DNA of 64,000 bases from an uncultured Pelagibacteraceae bacterium (GTDB taxonomy: Bacteria; Pseudomonadota; Alphaproteobacteria; Pelagibacterales; Pelagibacteraceae). Below, piece by piece: positions 21,120-31,824 of this stretch (the first letter of the stretch is position 1; each line of letters begins with the position of its first letter). The notes beneath the pieces were generated by a model, which did no database searches, was not told the DNA's origin, and was given only the letters and a program-made list of their open reading frames with translations. The stretch is from assembly GCA_902570695.1 (NCBI GenBank), contig CACFZE010000002.1, forward strand, positions 123,682 through 187,681, read 5' to 3'. The position numbers and the translations under genes are program-made.

Positions 21120-21767
21120 TTATCTTTTGGCTATCAATGTTTCTCCAGCAACTGCTCTTTGATTAACTTTTACGAGTGGTTCATAGTTTTCAAAATATAA
21201 ATCTGCTCTACTTCCAAATCTAATCATTCCTATTCTAGATCCTTGATCAACATTTTCTTCAACTGAGGTATCTGTTACTATTCTCCGTGCAACCAGTCCT
21301 GCTATTTGAACTACAATTATTTCTTCTCCGTGAGAATTTTTAATTTTATAATAATTTCTTTCGTTATCCTCGCTTGCTTTATCAAGAGATGCATTAATAA
21401 ATTTTCCAGGTTTGTATAAAATTTCTTCAATTTTTCCTGAACATGGAGATCTATTCACATGACAGTCAAATACATTCATAAATATACTTACTTTCTTAAA
21501 TTTTTTATTTTCAAGTCCCAATTCTTTTGGTCCGTTTGTATCTAAAACTTGTAAAACCAATCCGTCAGCAGGACTTGTTAAATAGTTCTCGTCATTTATT
21601 GGAATTCTCTCTGGATCTCTAAAAAAATAATAACACCAAATACTCAAGACCAAACCTATGAAACCTAAAAAACCATGAATGAAATATAGAATGATCGTTG
21701 CTACTACGAAAATTACTATAAATTTATAGCCTTCGTTATGAATCTTTGGAAAAATTTTGTCTATCAT
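21120..21767 (-). CDS. psd: Phosphatidylserine decarboxylase
   Basis: FRDPERIPI, SPADG, FMNVFDCHVNRSP, RFGSRADLY (GS self-cleavage site). Confidence 0.95.
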   Translation of the reverse strand: MIDKIFPKIHNEGYKFIVIFVVATIILYFIHGFLGFIGLVLSIWCYYFFRDPERIPINDENYLTSPADGLVLQVLDTNGPKELGLENKKFKKVSIFMNVFDCHVNRSPCSGKIEEILYKPGKFINASLDKASEDNERNYYKIKNSHGEEIIVVQIAGLVARRIVTDTSVEENVDQGSRIGMIRFGSRADLYFENYEPLVKVNQRAVAGETLIAKR

Positions 21768-21841
21768 AATCGTTCAATTGATAATTCTGGATTAATATGT
21801 ATATAAAAAGTATAAATTCAATTATTAAGATACATCAAAAA

Positions 21842-23056
21842 ATGAGCAAAATTAAGGTAAAAAATCCCATTGTCGAGCTAGACGGCGATGAAATGACAAG
21901 AGTAATTTGGGAATTCATCAAAAATAAATTAATTCTACCTTATTTGGATTTAGGCATTGAGTATTACGATCTAGGAATGAAAAGCAGGGATGATACGGAT
22001 GACAAAATTACAATCGACTGTGCTAATGCAATCAAGAAAAATGGAGTAGGTATCAAATGCGCAACTATTACTCCTGACGAAGCGAGAGTTGAAGAATTTA
22101 AATTAAAGAAAATGTGGAGATCTCCGAATGGAACAATAAGAAATATTATTGGAGGAACAGTATTTAGAGAACCAATAATTTGTAAAAATATTCCTAAACT
22201 TGTCCCATCTTGGACGGATCCATTAATTATTGGAAGGCATGCTTTCGGTGATCAATATAGAGCTACAGATTTTTTAGTTCCAGGAAAAGGTAAATTAGAA
22301 GTTAAGTGGACATCGGAAGATGGAAGTGATGAAAAAAAATATGAAGTATTTGACTTTCCAGGACCTGGTATTGCTCTTTCAATGTATAATTTAGATAAAT
22401 CAATTGAGGACTTTGCAAGATCATGTTTCAATTACGGTCTAATTAAAAAATGGCCTGTATATTTATCAACTAAGAATACCATACTAAAAAAATATGATGG
22501 TAGATTTAAAGATATATTTCAAAATGTTTTTGAAAAAGATTTTAAATCAGAATTTGAAAAAAATAACATAACTTATGAACATAGGTTAATAGATGATATG
22601 GTTGCTTGTGCTATGAAGTGGCACGGTAAATATATATGGGCTTGTAAAAACTACGATGGCGATGTTCAATCAGATACTGTTGCTCAAGGTTATGGTTCAT
22701 TAGGTTTAATGACTAGTGTTTTATTGGCACCTGATGGCAGAACAATGGAAGCAGAAGCGGCTCATGGAACTGTAACTCGACATTTTAGAATGCATCAGCA
22801 AGGTAAAGAAACATCAACTAATCCAATTGCATCTATATTTGCTTGGACAAGGGGTTTGGCGCACAGAGGAAAGTTAGATAGCAATGATGAATTAACTAAA
22901 TTTGCCAAAACACTTGAAGAAGTATGTGTTGAGTCAGTTGAATCAGGATCAATGACCAAAGATTTGGCAATACTTATTGGTCCTTCTACAAAATATTTAA
23001 CAACTAACCAGTTTTTAGATGTAATTGATGGAAGTTTAAAACAAAAATTAAATTAA
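21842..23056 (+). CDS. icd: NADP-dependent isocitrate dehydrogenase
   Basis: [20 protein letters not shown]..., [30 protein letters not shown] at 21842 preferred over the longer ORF. Confidence 0.97.
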   Translation: MSKIKVKNPIVELDGDEMTRVIWEFIKNKLILPYLDLGIEYYDLGMKSRDDTDDKITIDCANAIKKNGVGIKCATITPDEARVEEFKLKKMWRSPNGTIRNIIGGTVFREPIICKNIPKLVPSWTDPLIIGRHAFGDQYRATDFLVPGKGKLEVKWTSEDGSDEKKYEVFDFPGPGIALSMYNLDKSIEDFARSCFNYGLIKKWPVYLSTKNTILKKYDGRFKDIFQNVFEKDFKSEFEKNNITYEHRLIDDMVACAMKWHGKYIWACKNYDGDVQSDTVAQGYGSLGLMTSVLLAPDGRTMEAEAAHGTVTRHFRMHQQGKETSTNPIASIFAWTRGLAHRGKLDSNDELTKFAKTLEEVCVESVESGSMTKDLAILIGPSTKYLTTNQFLDVIDGSLKQKLN

Positions 23057-25711
23057 GGTTTTTAGTTTTTCTAAAGCTTCGTCGATTTTATTTGAGTCTT
23101 GGCCTCCTGCCTGTGCAAAATCTTTACGACCACCACCGCCCTTTCCGCCAATAATTTCAGATCCTATTTTTGCAAATTTAACTGCATCGTATTTATTTGT
23201 TAAATTTTCTGTTACACCAACAGCAAGACCAACTTTCTCATCTTTATTTGCAAATACTACTACTATTCCTTCACCCAATTCTTTCTTACCTGCATCAACA
23301 AGTTTTCTTAGGTCTTTTGGAGATAAGTCTTTAACTTTTTGTAATCTAACTTGAGTGCCATTTATATTTTCATCTTTAATTATGTTTTTTGTTTTATCAG
23401 CTAAAACTGACTGAACATTTAATTGTTCTAATTGTTTATTAAGGTCTTTAATTAATCCTTTCGTATCTTTATTTTCTAGATTTGGTTTTCCACCTAATTT
23501 AATAATTTGTGTAGACACTTCTTTAATACTGTCTTCATCCTTTTGTGCAGAAAGGTTTGACATTTTTTCCTTGTTTTTTAAGAATATTTCGAGCTGTTTA
23601 TCCCTTAAAGCTTCAACCCTTCTAACTCCAGCAGCTATTGAGGATTGGCTAATAGTTTTAAATTTTCCAATATCACCTGTATTTTTTACATGTGTTCCAC
23701 CACATAATTCTGTTGAAAAATAAGTGTTATTTTCCGCTCCCATAGAAACTACTCTCACTTCTTCTCCATATTTTTCACCAAAGAATGCTAAAGCACCTTT
23801 TTCAATGGCAGCTTTTGGTGTCATAATTCTTGTAGTTACATCAGTTTTGTTTTGTACGTATTCATTAACTAATTTATCGATAATTTTTAATTCATCCTCT
23901 GTAATTGGTTTCATATGACTAAAATCAAATCTTAGTCTATCAGGCGCAACTAAAGATCCTTTTTGCATAACGTGTTTTCCCAATGTTCTTCTCAAAGACT
24001 CATGTAATAAATGAGTTGCAGAATGATATGCCTTAAGATTGTTACGTCTTTCAATATCTATTTTCATTTCTACAACGTCTTTAATCTTAATCTCACCAGA
24101 TTTTAGAATTCCATGATGTATAAACAGATCTCCAAGTTTTTTTTGAGTATCTGTAACCTCAAATACTGAATTACCAGATACTATTGTTCCTTGATCTCCA
24201 ACTTGTCCACCGGACTCTCCATAAAAAGGGGTTTGATTAGTAATAATTATCCCTTCCTCACCATTTGAAATATTTTGTGCTTCATTATTATTTTTAATAA
24301 TCGATAACACCACTCCTTCTGATTGGTTAAACTCATACCCAAGAAACTCTGTAGGTCCTATTTTATCTTTTATACCAAACCAGATTTCTTCTTCAGAAGC
24401 ATCTCCAGAACCTTTCCAATTTTGTTTTGCAAGCTCTTTGCTCTTTTTCATTAATTCATCAAATTTATTTTGATCAACGGTCAAAGATTTATTTTTTAAA
24501 ATATCTTCTGTTAAGTCTAACGGGAAACCGTAAGTATCATATAATTTAAACGCTACTTCACCTGGTAAAACTTTTTTTATTTTTGAAATTTCATCATTCA
24601 AAATTTTAATTCCTCTATCAAGTAACACTAAAAATTTTTCTTCTTCCATTTTCAATGTTTCTTTAATTAAAGTTTCTGATCTTTCTAATTCAGGATAATT
24701 TCCTTTCATTTCATCTTTCAATGTATCAAAAATTTTATTGAAGACTGGTTCTTTAGAACCTAACAAATGAGAATGTCTCATTCCTCTTCTCATTATTCTT
24801 CTAAGAACATAACCTCTACCTTCATTTGAAGGTAATACTCCTTCTGCAAGAAGAAATGAGCTAGCTCTTAAGTGATCAGCAATTACTCTAAAGCTTGATA
24901 AATTATTCTCATCTTGTTTAACTTTTGTAAATTCAGAAATAGAACTAATTAATTTTTTAAAGTGATCTGTTTCATAATTATCATGTGTGCCCTGAAGTAA
25001 TGCTGCAATTCTCTCTAAACCCATTCCAGTATCTACTGAAGGTTTTGGAAGATTAATTCTTTTATCTTTTGAAACTTGCTCAAATTGCATGAAGACTAAA
25101 TTCCATATCTCAATATATCTATCGCCATCCTCATCTTTGGTTCCGGGTAAACCACCTTTTAAATGATCTCCATGATCATAAAATATTTCTGAACAAGGTC
25201 CGCAAGGGCCCGTTTCGCCCATTGACCAAAAGTTATCAGAAGTTGCTATCCTAATAATTCTATCATCGCTAAAACCCGCTATTTTCTTCCAAAAATTGAA
25301 AGCTTCATCGTCTTCATGAAATACTGTTACATATAGTCTATCTTTATTTAATCCAAAATCTTTAGTAATTAAATTCCAAGCAAGTTCAATTCCCCTTTCC
25401 TTGAAGTAATCTCCAAAAGAAAAATTTCCAAGCATTTCAAAAAATGTATGGTGTCTTGGAGTGTAGCCAACGTTTTCAAGATCGTTGTGTTTACCTCCTG
25501 CTCTTACACATTTTTGAGAAGTAGTTGCTCTTTGATAATCCCTTTTTTCTAATCCGGTAAAAACATTTTTAAACTGGACCATGCCAGAATTTGCAAACAT
25601 TAGTGTTGGATCATTATTTGGAACCAAGTTGCTAGACTCAACTATCTTGTGATCATTTTTTTCAAAATAATCTAAAAAAGTTGACCTAATCTCGTTTAAT
25701 GTTTTTGCCAT
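23048..25711 (-). CDS. alaS: Alanyl-tRNA synthetase
   Basis: 887 aa; [34 protein letters not shown]-terminal [16 protein letters not shown]. Confidence 0.98.
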   Translation of the reverse strand: MAKTLNEIRSTFLDYFEKNDHKIVESSNLVPNNDPTLMFANSGMVQFKNVFTGLEKRDYQRATTSQKCVRAGGKHNDLENVGYTPRHHTFFEMLGNFSFGDYFKERGIELAWNLITKDFGLNKDRLYVTVFHEDDEAFNFWKKIAGFSDDRIIRIATSDNFWSMGETGPCGPCSEIFYDHGDHLKGGLPGTKDEDGDRYIEIWNLVFMQFEQVSKDKRINLPKPSVDTGMGLERIAALLQGTHDNYETDHFKKLISSISEFTKVKQDENNLSSFRVIADHLRASSFLLAEGVLPSNEGRGYVLRRIMRRGMRHSHLLGSKEPVFNKIFDTLKDEMKGNYPELERSETLIKETLKMEEEKFLVLLDRGIKILNDEISKIKKVLPGEVAFKLYDTYGFPLDLTEDILKNKSLTVDQNKFDELMKKSKELAKQNWKGSGDASEEEIWFGIKDKIGPTEFLGYEFNQSEGVVLSIIKNNNEAQNISNGEEGIIITNQTPFYGESGGQVGDQGTIVSGNSVFEVTDTQKKLGDLFIHHGILKSGEIKIKDVVEMKIDIERRNNLKAYHSATHLLHESLRRTLGKHVMQKGSLVAPDRLRFDFSHMKPITEDELKIIDKLVNEYVQNKTDVTTRIMTPKAAIEKGALAFFGEKYGEEVRVVSMGAENNTYFSTELCGGTHVKNTGDIGKFKTISQSSIAAGVRRVEALRDKQLEIFLKNKEKMSNLSAQKDEDSIKEVSTQIIKLGGKPNLENKDTKGLIKDLNKQLEQLNVQSVLADKTKNIIKDENINGTQVRLQKVKDLSPKDLRKLVDAGKKELGEGIVVVFANKDEKVGLAVGVTENLTNKYDAVKFAKIGSEIIGGKGGGGRKDFAQAGGQDSNKIDEALEKLKTLI

Positions 25712-25761
25712 ATTTTGTTAAAATACAGCTTTTTCTATTGATGTCTACACCTCTGAAGGGA

Positions 25762-25789
25762 AAAAAGGCGCCCATTCGAGCGCCTTTTT
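25762..25789 (-). terminator. Intrinsic terminator downstream of recA
   Basis: AAAAAGGCGC ccattcga GCGCCTTTTT. Confidence 0.88.
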
Positions 25790-25808
25790 AATAACTAAAA
25801 GTTATCTG

Positions 25809-26933
25809 CTAATTTTTTTTAGTAGGAATTTCTTCTTCTTTTTTTTGAGCCTCAACTTTTTCCTCGCTTAGCGGATTTCCTTCAATTTTCTTTGAGATCA
25901 CACCAGCTTTTTCTCTGATTGCCATTTCAATTTCAGCAGCGGCCTTAGGATTTTGTTCAAGGTAAAGTTTAGCATTTTCTCTACCTTGACCAATTTTTTC
26001 ACCCTTGTAAGCGTACCAAGCTCCAGATTTCTCTACGATATCTGCTTTGGCACCTAGGTCTATTAGTTCCCCTACTTTACTAATTCCTTTTCCATACATT
26101 AAGTCAAACTCAACAACTTTAAATGGTGGAGCAACTTTATTTTTTACAACTTTAACTCTTGTTGTGTTACCGATAATATTATCTTTATCTTTGATTGCTC
26201 CAATTCTTCTAATGTCCATTCTAACTGATGAGTAGAATTTCAAAGAATTTCCGCCCGATGTTGTTTCTGGACTTCCAAACATAACACCAATTTTCATTCT
26301 AATTTGGTTGATAAATATAACCATTGTATTAGTTCGTGAAATTGAGCCTGTTAATTTTCTCAATGCTTGAGACATCAATCTAGCTTGCAAACCAACATGA
26401 GTATCACCCATATCACCTTCAATTTCAGCCCTTGGTGTTAATGCTGCAACTGAGTCCACAACAAGAACCGACATTGAGCCGGATTTAATTAGTGTATCAG
26501 TAATTTCTAAAGCTTGTTCGCCTGTGTCTGGTTGAGAAATTAGTAACTCTTCAGTATTTACACCTAATTTCTTTGCATACACTGGATCTAAAGCGTGTTC
26601 TGCATCAACGAAACCACAAATACCACCTGCCTTTTGTGCTTCTGCAACTACTTGCAATGCTAATGTAGTTTTTCCTGAAGACTCTGGTCCATATATTTCA
26701 ATAATTCTTCCTTTTGGTAATCCACCAATTCCTAAAGCAAGATCTAAGCTTAAAGATCCAGTTGAGATAGACTCAACATCCATAGCTTTTTGTTCACCAA
26801 GCTTCATTACCGAGCCTTTTCCGAAGCTATCTGTGATTTGGCTGATTGCTGCGTCTAATGCTTTATTTTTCTCTTTGTTTTCCAATTCTTTATCTTTTGC
26901 GGTTTTCACCACTTTTAGGTTATTTTTAGTCAT
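25809..26933 (-). CDS. recA: Recombinase RecA
   Basis: [32 protein letters not shown]. Confidence 0.99.
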   Translation of the reverse strand: MTKNNLKVVKTAKDKELENKEKNKALDAAISQITDSFGKGSVMKLGEQKAMDVESISTGSLSLDLALGIGGLPKGRIIEIYGPESSGKTTLALQVVAEAQKAGGICGFVDAEHALDPVYAKKLGVNTEELLISQPDTGEQALEITDTLIKSGSMSVLVVDSVAALTPRAEIEGDMGDTHVGLQARLMSQALRKLTGSISRTNTMVIFINQIRMKIGVMFGSPETTSGGNSLKFYSSVRMDIRRIGAIKDKDNIIGNTTRVKVVKNKVAPPFKVVEFDLMYGKGISKVGELIDLGAKADIVEKSGAWYAYKGEKIGQGRENAKLYLEQNPKAAAEIEMAIREKAGVISKKIEGNPLSEEKVEAQKKEEEIPTKKN

Positions 26934-26983
26934 TTTTTGCCTCTTTTTTTGCTTTTTTTAACACTCGAATCATGAATTTAAAT

Positions 26984-26998
26984 GTACACATTTTGTTC
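26984..26998 (-). promoter_or_regulatory. Putative LexA/SOS box upstream of recA (GAAC-N7-GTAC on gene strand)
   Basis: GAACAAAATGTGTAC on the minus strand, 51 nt upstream of recA ATG; one mismatch to the alphaproteobacterial GTTC-N7-GTTC consensus (read on the other strand). Confidence 0.6.
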
Positions 26999-27040
26999 TC
27001 ATTAGCAATATATTTCTCAAAATAGCTTAAAATCGTTAAA

Positions 27041-28333
27041 TTACTTAAGTTTTAGGTATTCGCTATTCAATAAGCCAATGGCTTTTAGAACATTATATTG
27101 AGCGATAAGATTATTTCTCTCTGATTCTGCTAAGGAAATTTTTGCAGCCAACAACAAAGAGTTTGATTGAATAACATCTAGCGTTGTTCTCGAACCTCTT
27201 TCATACTCTGCGGCTATTCCTTCGTTAGCAATTTTTGCTGCTCTAACTTGAGATCTTACAGAATTTAAAAAACTTTTAGATGCTTCTAGATTTGACCAAG
27301 CGCTTCCAACATTCTTTTCAGTAGTTTTTACGGCATCCTCAAATAACAAAATTTTTCTAGTTTTTAGATTTGTATTTTTGTTTATTTTTGCACGTTTACT
27401 TCCACCTGAATAAAATGGCCAGCTAATTGTTGCTTTAAGAGTATCCTTTTCTCTCTCATCTATAGTAGAAGTAAAATCGTCAGCATAGGATCTTTCTAAA
27501 GATAAAGATGCAGTTGGTTTTAAATCACTTTCGGCGATAGCAATATCCATTTCAGATTGATTTAATTCAATTTTAGCGATCATTATATCTGGATTATTTT
27601 CTCTTGCTAAATTAATTGCTGAACTAAGTTCACTTGGAATACTTACAATTGCTCTGTTTGTCTTTTTTAATTCATTTGTATTTAAAAGTTTACCAATAAT
27701 ATTTTCGTAATTTAATTTATTAATCATTAATTCGCTTCTTGCTTGAGTTAGTTGAGCGCTTGCTCCGGCAAGTGAAGATTCAGTTTGTGATAAATCTGCA
27801 GTTTTTATTTGTCCCCTATCTAATCTAACTTTATCATTTTCAAGTTGTTTAATAAGTAAGTTTAAATTTTGCCTATTAATCGCAACTTTTTCTCTTGATA
27901 AAATTACAGATGTAAAAGCTTCTATAGCACTGTAAAGAACATCCTGTTCTTTTTTAAATAATCTTGCTTTTGAAAGTTCTAAACCTATTAAATTTTTTTC
28001 ATAATTAAGGTCTCTTCCAAAATCCAATAAGGTTTGCTCTAATTTTATAGATGTTGTAAATGGGTCTACATCACTGATTGTTGCATCACCACCGCTCTGA
28101 TTTGTAAGTTTATTTGTTTCTTCAAGGCTCTTAGACCCACTTAAACTCAAGGAAGGCATATAATCGGCTTTAGATATATTTAAATCTTCCTCTGATGCTT
28201 TTATATTTTCTCTCTCAGCATTTAATTGTTTATTATTGTTATAAGTTTCATTTAATGCTTCATATAATGTGACAGCTAGCGATTGAGCTGTTAACCAAAA
28301 AAAACTAAAAATTATTATTATTATTTTTTTCAT
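27041..28333 (-). CDS. tolC: TolC family outer-membrane efflux protein
   Basis: Signal peptide, repeated OEP domains, AEYERGSRTTLDVIQSNSLLLAAK. Confidence 0.93.
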   Translation of the reverse strand: MKKIIIIIFSFFWLTAQSLAVTLYEALNETYNNNKQLNAERENIKASEEDLNISKADYMPSLSLSGSKSLEETNKLTNQSGGDATISDVDPFTTSIKLEQTLLDFGRDLNYEKNLIGLELSKARLFKKEQDVLYSAIEAFTSVILSREKVAINRQNLNLLIKQLENDKVRLDRGQIKTADLSQTESSLAGASAQLTQARSELMINKLNYENIIGKLLNTNELKKTNRAIVSIPSELSSAINLARENNPDIMIAKIELNQSEMDIAIAESDLKPTASLSLERSYADDFTSTIDEREKDTLKATISWPFYSGGSKRAKINKNTNLKTRKILLFEDAVKTTEKNVGSAWSNLEASKSFLNSVRSQVRAAKIANEGIAAEYERGSRTTLDVIQSNSLLLAAKISLAESERNNLIAQYNVLKAIGLLNSEYLKLK

Positions 28334-29259
28334 TAATTGTACTTTACAGAATTAATTTGATGATTAGAATTTAATTTAATAACTATAGATGCGTATTTTG
28401 GCGCATATTTAAACATATTCTGAGTAATTCTCTGGTAAGTTTGCATAAAGTTTAAAACTTCTTTTTTTGTCATGATTTTTTGTTTTGTTTTTTTATTCTT
28501 ATTTTTTAATTTAAGTTTTTTTTCCTGAATAACTCTCCACTGTTGTAATAAACTAAAATTTTCTGCCCTTAAAAATAATAAACAATCAAGCTTACTATAA
28601 AGTTTCTTATATCCTTTTTTTAGTTGAGTATTAACGTATTTCCTCCAGATTAATTTACTATCATCATTTTTTTCCATCATATTTACACTTTTTTTTAATG
28701 TTTTTAAACTTTCGGGTCTTGCTCCGACGCACCAACCTTCAAAAATAATTACATCTGGCTTTCTATTTACTTTATACCAATTATTTTTTGAAAACCTGTC
28801 ATCAATTGCCTTATCGAACTTGGGCAATATAATTGATCTAAATTTTCTAGAATTTACTTTTTTAATAAAACTAGACATATAACTTATATCATGAGTTCCT
28901 GGAACACCTCTTGTTAATAATAATGGATGAATTTTTTTTGATAATTTTATTCTATCTTTCTTAGTTTTGTAAATATCATCAATTGATATTTTGAAAACTT
29001 TTAACTTAAAATATTTCTTTAAAATTATCATTAAGATTGAGCTTATAGTAGTTTTTCCAGTTCCTTGTCCTCCTGTTAAACCAACAATATAAGGTTTCTT
29101 TATATTTGTTTTTTTTGCAATCCAAAAACTCATTGGAACAAGATAATCTTTTAACATCTTGTCTTTGTTTTTAAATTTATCTGAATATGTTTCTTGTGTT
29201 TTAATAAACTTATAACAATCTTTTTTTACTTTATTTAAACAATCCTCAACTGAATTCAT
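28333..29259 (-). CDS. P-loop kinase of the plant-type D-glycerate 3-kinase/YggC-like family
   Basis: GLTGGQGTGKTTIS Walker A, IIFEGWCVGARP. Confidence 0.75.
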   Translation of the reverse strand: MNSVEDCLNKVKKDCYKFIKTQETYSDKFKNKDKMLKDYLVPMSFWIAKKTNIKKPYIVGLTGGQGTGKTTISSILMIILKKYFKLKVFKISIDDIYKTKKDRIKLSKKIHPLLLTRGVPGTHDISYMSSFIKKVNSRKFRSIILPKFDKAIDDRFSKNNWYKVNRKPDVIIFEGWCVGARPESLKTLKKSVNMMEKNDDSKLIWRKYVNTQLKKGYKKLYSKLDCLLFLRAENFSLLQQWRVIQEKKLKLKNKNKKTKQKIMTKKEVLNFMQTYQRITQNMFKYAPKYASIVIKLNSNHQINSVKYN

Positions 29260-29264
29260 TTAAT

Positions 29265-29630
29265 CTATTTTTGGTCAAGTGGATGGTTTAAACCATCAAA
29301 GAAAACAACGTCTTTTAAATCATCGACTTTAACTTCATCTACACAACCTAAATTGAATCCAGTCATGGCGGGTGCACTTCTTGGGTTATGATGTGTGTAA
29401 ATTCCACATTCAATACAAAAGTAGTGATTAGCAACTTTCGTATGGTACTGATAAAGTTTTAATTTATCTTCTCCCTTAGTAACTTTAAAATCTTCATTTT
29501 TAACCATTCCCATTGTTGCATTTTTTCTTTTACATATAGAGCAGTTACATCTTACAATTTTTGGTAATTCATTAATTGGAACATTAATTTCTGCTTCTAC
29601 ACATCCACAATGACATGTTAGTTTTGGCAT
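29265..29630 (-). CDS. GFA family (glutathione-dependent formaldehyde-activating-like) zinc protein
   Basis: CHCGCVEAEI, RCNCSICKRK, YFCIECGIYTHHNPRS. Confidence 0.9.
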   Translation of the reverse strand: MPKLTCHCGCVEAEINVPINELPKIVRCNCSICKRKNATMGMVKNEDFKVTKGEDKLKLYQYHTKVANHYFCIECGIYTHHNPRSAPAMTGFNLGCVDEVKVDDLKDVVFFDGLNHPLDQK

Positions 29631-29633
29631 TAA

Positions 29634-29984
29634 TTATTCTCCCCATTTTCCATGAAACTCATAAACAACTGCTGGCTTATCACCAACTACCCAGCCGTCA
29701 TGACCTGGGTCAATTGAATATGCATCACCTGCTTTATATGTTAATTCTGTTCCATCATCATGTTTGGCGCAAACTGCTCCTGAAACTATTACTCCAAGAT
29801 GTTTTGCTTTACAGCTATCAGTTCCTACAGTTGGTTTAATATCTTGTGACCATTTCCATCCTGGCTGCAAAACTAATCTCATTACTCTTTGATCTCCCAC
29901 TTTTACGATATCCATTTTGGCATTGTTGAAACTGGTATTGCTTTCATCTGGATTATCAAAACTTTTAACTTCAATTGAACTCAT
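29634..29984 (-). CDS. Cupin-domain protein
   Basis: LQPGWKWSQDIKP, KHLGVIVSGAVCAKHDDGTELTYKAGDAYSIDPGHDGWVVGD. Confidence 0.82.
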   Translation of the reverse strand: MSSIEVKSFDNPDESNTSFNNAKMDIVKVGDQRVMRLVLQPGWKWSQDIKPTVGTDSCKAKHLGVIVSGAVCAKHDDGTELTYKAGDAYSIDPGHDGWVVGDKPAVVYEFHGKWGE

Positions 29985-30076
29985 GCTTCTCTCCTTTTAT
30001 AATTAAATTAGGATTATAGACTACTAATGGTTTAAGTTATCCACAATAGCACAAAATATGGTTTTGGATGTTCACG

Positions 30077-30098
30077 TTTTGATTCACTTTTGATTCAC
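30077..30098. repeat. Perfect 2x 11-bp tandem repeat TTTTGATTCAC upstream of umuDC
   Basis: Direct reading; preceded in 11-bp phase by GTTCAC at 30070. Confidence 0.9.
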
Positions 30099-30122
30099 TT
30101 ACAGACTCAAAATACAACCTAA

Positions 30123-30169
30123 TTGACACTATTGTATAACTCATGTACTAATAAGAACAAAACAAGAAC
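30123..30169 (+). promoter_or_regulatory. umuDC promoter (TTGACA -35) with LexA box GAAC-N7-GAAC
   Basis: TTGACA at 30123-30128; GAACAAAACAAGAAC at 30155-30169, just upstream of ATG 30174. Confidence 0.72.
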
Positions 30170-30173
30170 ACTT

Positions 30174-30569
30174 ATGAAGCTAACAATACCTTATTATTTA
30201 CATAAAGCAGGAGCTGGTTTTCCTTCCCCTGCAACTGACTACATAGAAGAAGATATAGATTTAAACGTACATCTAATCAAAAATGTTCCGGCAACTTTCA
30301 TCATAAGAGTTCAAGGAAAATCAATGGTGGATGTTGGAATAAATGATGGTGATTTATTAGTTGTAGACAAAAGCTTAACTCCAAAAAATTTTTCAACTGT
30401 CATAGCAAATGTTCACGACGAACTCGTTGTTAAAACTTTAGTTAAAGAAAAAGACAAACAATTTTTAACGTCAGGATCTAAAGAATTTTCTGATCGAATT
30501 TTAATTAATGAAGAACAAGATATTTTTATTTGGGGAGTAGTTACCTATGTCATACATTCAGTACACTAA
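30174..30569 (+). CDS. umuD: UmuD-like autoproteolytic subunit of translesion polymerase V
   Basis: AG cleavage context KAGAGFPSPATDY, VQGKSM (Ser) and ELVVKTL (Lys); ATG at 30174 preferred over TTG 30123, which lies in the -35 box. Confidence 0.93.
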   Translation: MKLTIPYYLHKAGAGFPSPATDYIEEDIDLNVHLIKNVPATFIIRVQGKSMVDVGINDGDLLVVDKSLTPKNFSTVIANVHDELVVKTLVKEKDKQFLTSGSKEFSDRILINEEQDIFIWGVVTYVIHSVH

Positions 30570-31824
30570 AAAATTAGCATTGGTTGACTGCAATTCTTTC
30601 TATGTCTCTTGCGAAAGATTATTTAATCCAAAAATAAGGAAAAAACCTGTTGTAGTTTTATCTAATAATGATGGCTGTATAGTTTCAAGATCTACTGAAG
30701 CAAAAGCTTTGGGAATTAAAATGGGTGAGCCCTATTTTAAAGCAAAAGATATTATTATAAAAAATGATGTACAAGTATTCTCATCAAATTATTCTTTGTA
30801 TGGAGATTTATCTAGAAGAGTAATGAGAACTTTGAAAAGATTTAACTCTGATATTGAAGTTTATTCAATTGATGAAGCATTTATGGATTTATCAAATTTT
30901 TCTGACAATGAAGTAGAGCAAGTTGGTAGAGAAATTAGAGAAACAGTTTTAAAGTGGACTGGTATTCCAACAAGTATAGGAATAGCTAAAACTAAAACTT
31001 TAAGCAAAGTTGCAAATCATATAGCTAAGAAAAAACAATCAGGTGTTACAAGTTTAATTGGAATAGAAAATCTCGATCCCATTCTTGAAAAAATTGATAT
31101 TAACGATGTTTGGGGTGTTGGAAGACAGATGACAAAGTTTTATCAAAAAAATGGAATTTATAATGCTAAACAATTAAAAAATAAATCAAACACCTGGATT
31201 AAAAAATCCTCAAATGTTCTAAGCTCAAGAACTGCAATGGAACTTAGAGGTGTGCCTTGTATTGATTTAGAAAAAACTGCGTCGAAAAGAAAAAGCTGTG
31301 TAGTATCAAGGTCATTTGGAAAAAGAATAGAAAAATTCCAAGAACTTGAAGAAGCTGTTGCTAGTTATTGTTTAAATGCATCAGAAAAGATAAGATCTGA
31401 AAACCTCGTTGCAAAAGCCGTTATGGTATTTGTTAGAACCAGTCCTTTTCAAAAACAATTTGGTTTTTATTCAAACTCCAGAACTGTTGATTTTCCTATA
31501 GCAACTAACAATAGTATAGAGATCGTAAAAAATGCCTTATCTGTCTTAAAAGTAATCTTTAGGAAAGGGCATCGTTATCAAAAAGCAGGAGTGATGCTAA
31601 CCGGATTAACAGATGTTGAAAATAATGAAAACTTATTTTCATCAGCGAAAGATGAGAGGATTAATAGATTAATGAGATCAATTGATAATACAAATTATAG
31701 ATATGGTAGATCTACACTAAGTCTTGCAAGTGCTGGTGTTAGAAAATCATGGAGCATGAAAAGGGATTATAACTCAAAGATAGATACTGCTGATTTCTAT
31801 TGTTTGCCGACAATTAGAGCTTAA
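30547..31824 (+). CDS. umuC: UmuC-like Y-family DNA polymerase
   Basis: ALVDCNSFYVSCERLFNP, SIDEAFMDLS, GIPTSIGIAKTKTLSKVANHIAKK. Confidence 0.96.
   Translation: MSYIQYTKKLALVDCNSFYVSCERLFNPKIRKKPVVVLSNNDGCIVSRSTEAKALGIKMGEPYFKAKDIIIKNDVQVFSSNYSLYGDLSRRVMRTLKRFNSDIEVYSIDEAFMDLSNFSDNEVEQVGREIRETVLKWTGIPTSIGIAKTKTLSKVANHIAKKKQSGVTSLIGIENLDPILEKIDINDVWGVGRQMTKFYQKNGIYNAKQLKNKSNTWIKKSSNVLSSRTAMELRGVPCIDLEKTASKRKSCVVSRSFGKRIEKFQELEEAVASYCLNASEKIRSENLVAKAVMVFVRTSPFQKQFGFYSNSRTVDFPIATNNSIEIVKNALSVLKVIFRKGHRYQKAGVMLTGLTDVENNENLFSSAKDERINRLMRSIDNTNYRYGRSTLSLASAGVRKSWSMKRDYNSKIDTADFYCLPTIRA

Noticed and set aside
30037-30045. Perfect DnaA-box match TTATCCACA upstream of umuDC
   Set aside because: A single site with no noticed cluster and no dnaA/hemE/parAB-type neighbours; not enough to claim an origin.
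30123-30173. N-terminal extension of UmuD from TTG 30123 (MTLLYNSCTNKNKTRTL)
   Set aside because: The TTG is part of a consensus -35 TTGACA and the extension spans the LexA box; ATG 30174 gives a normal UmuD length.
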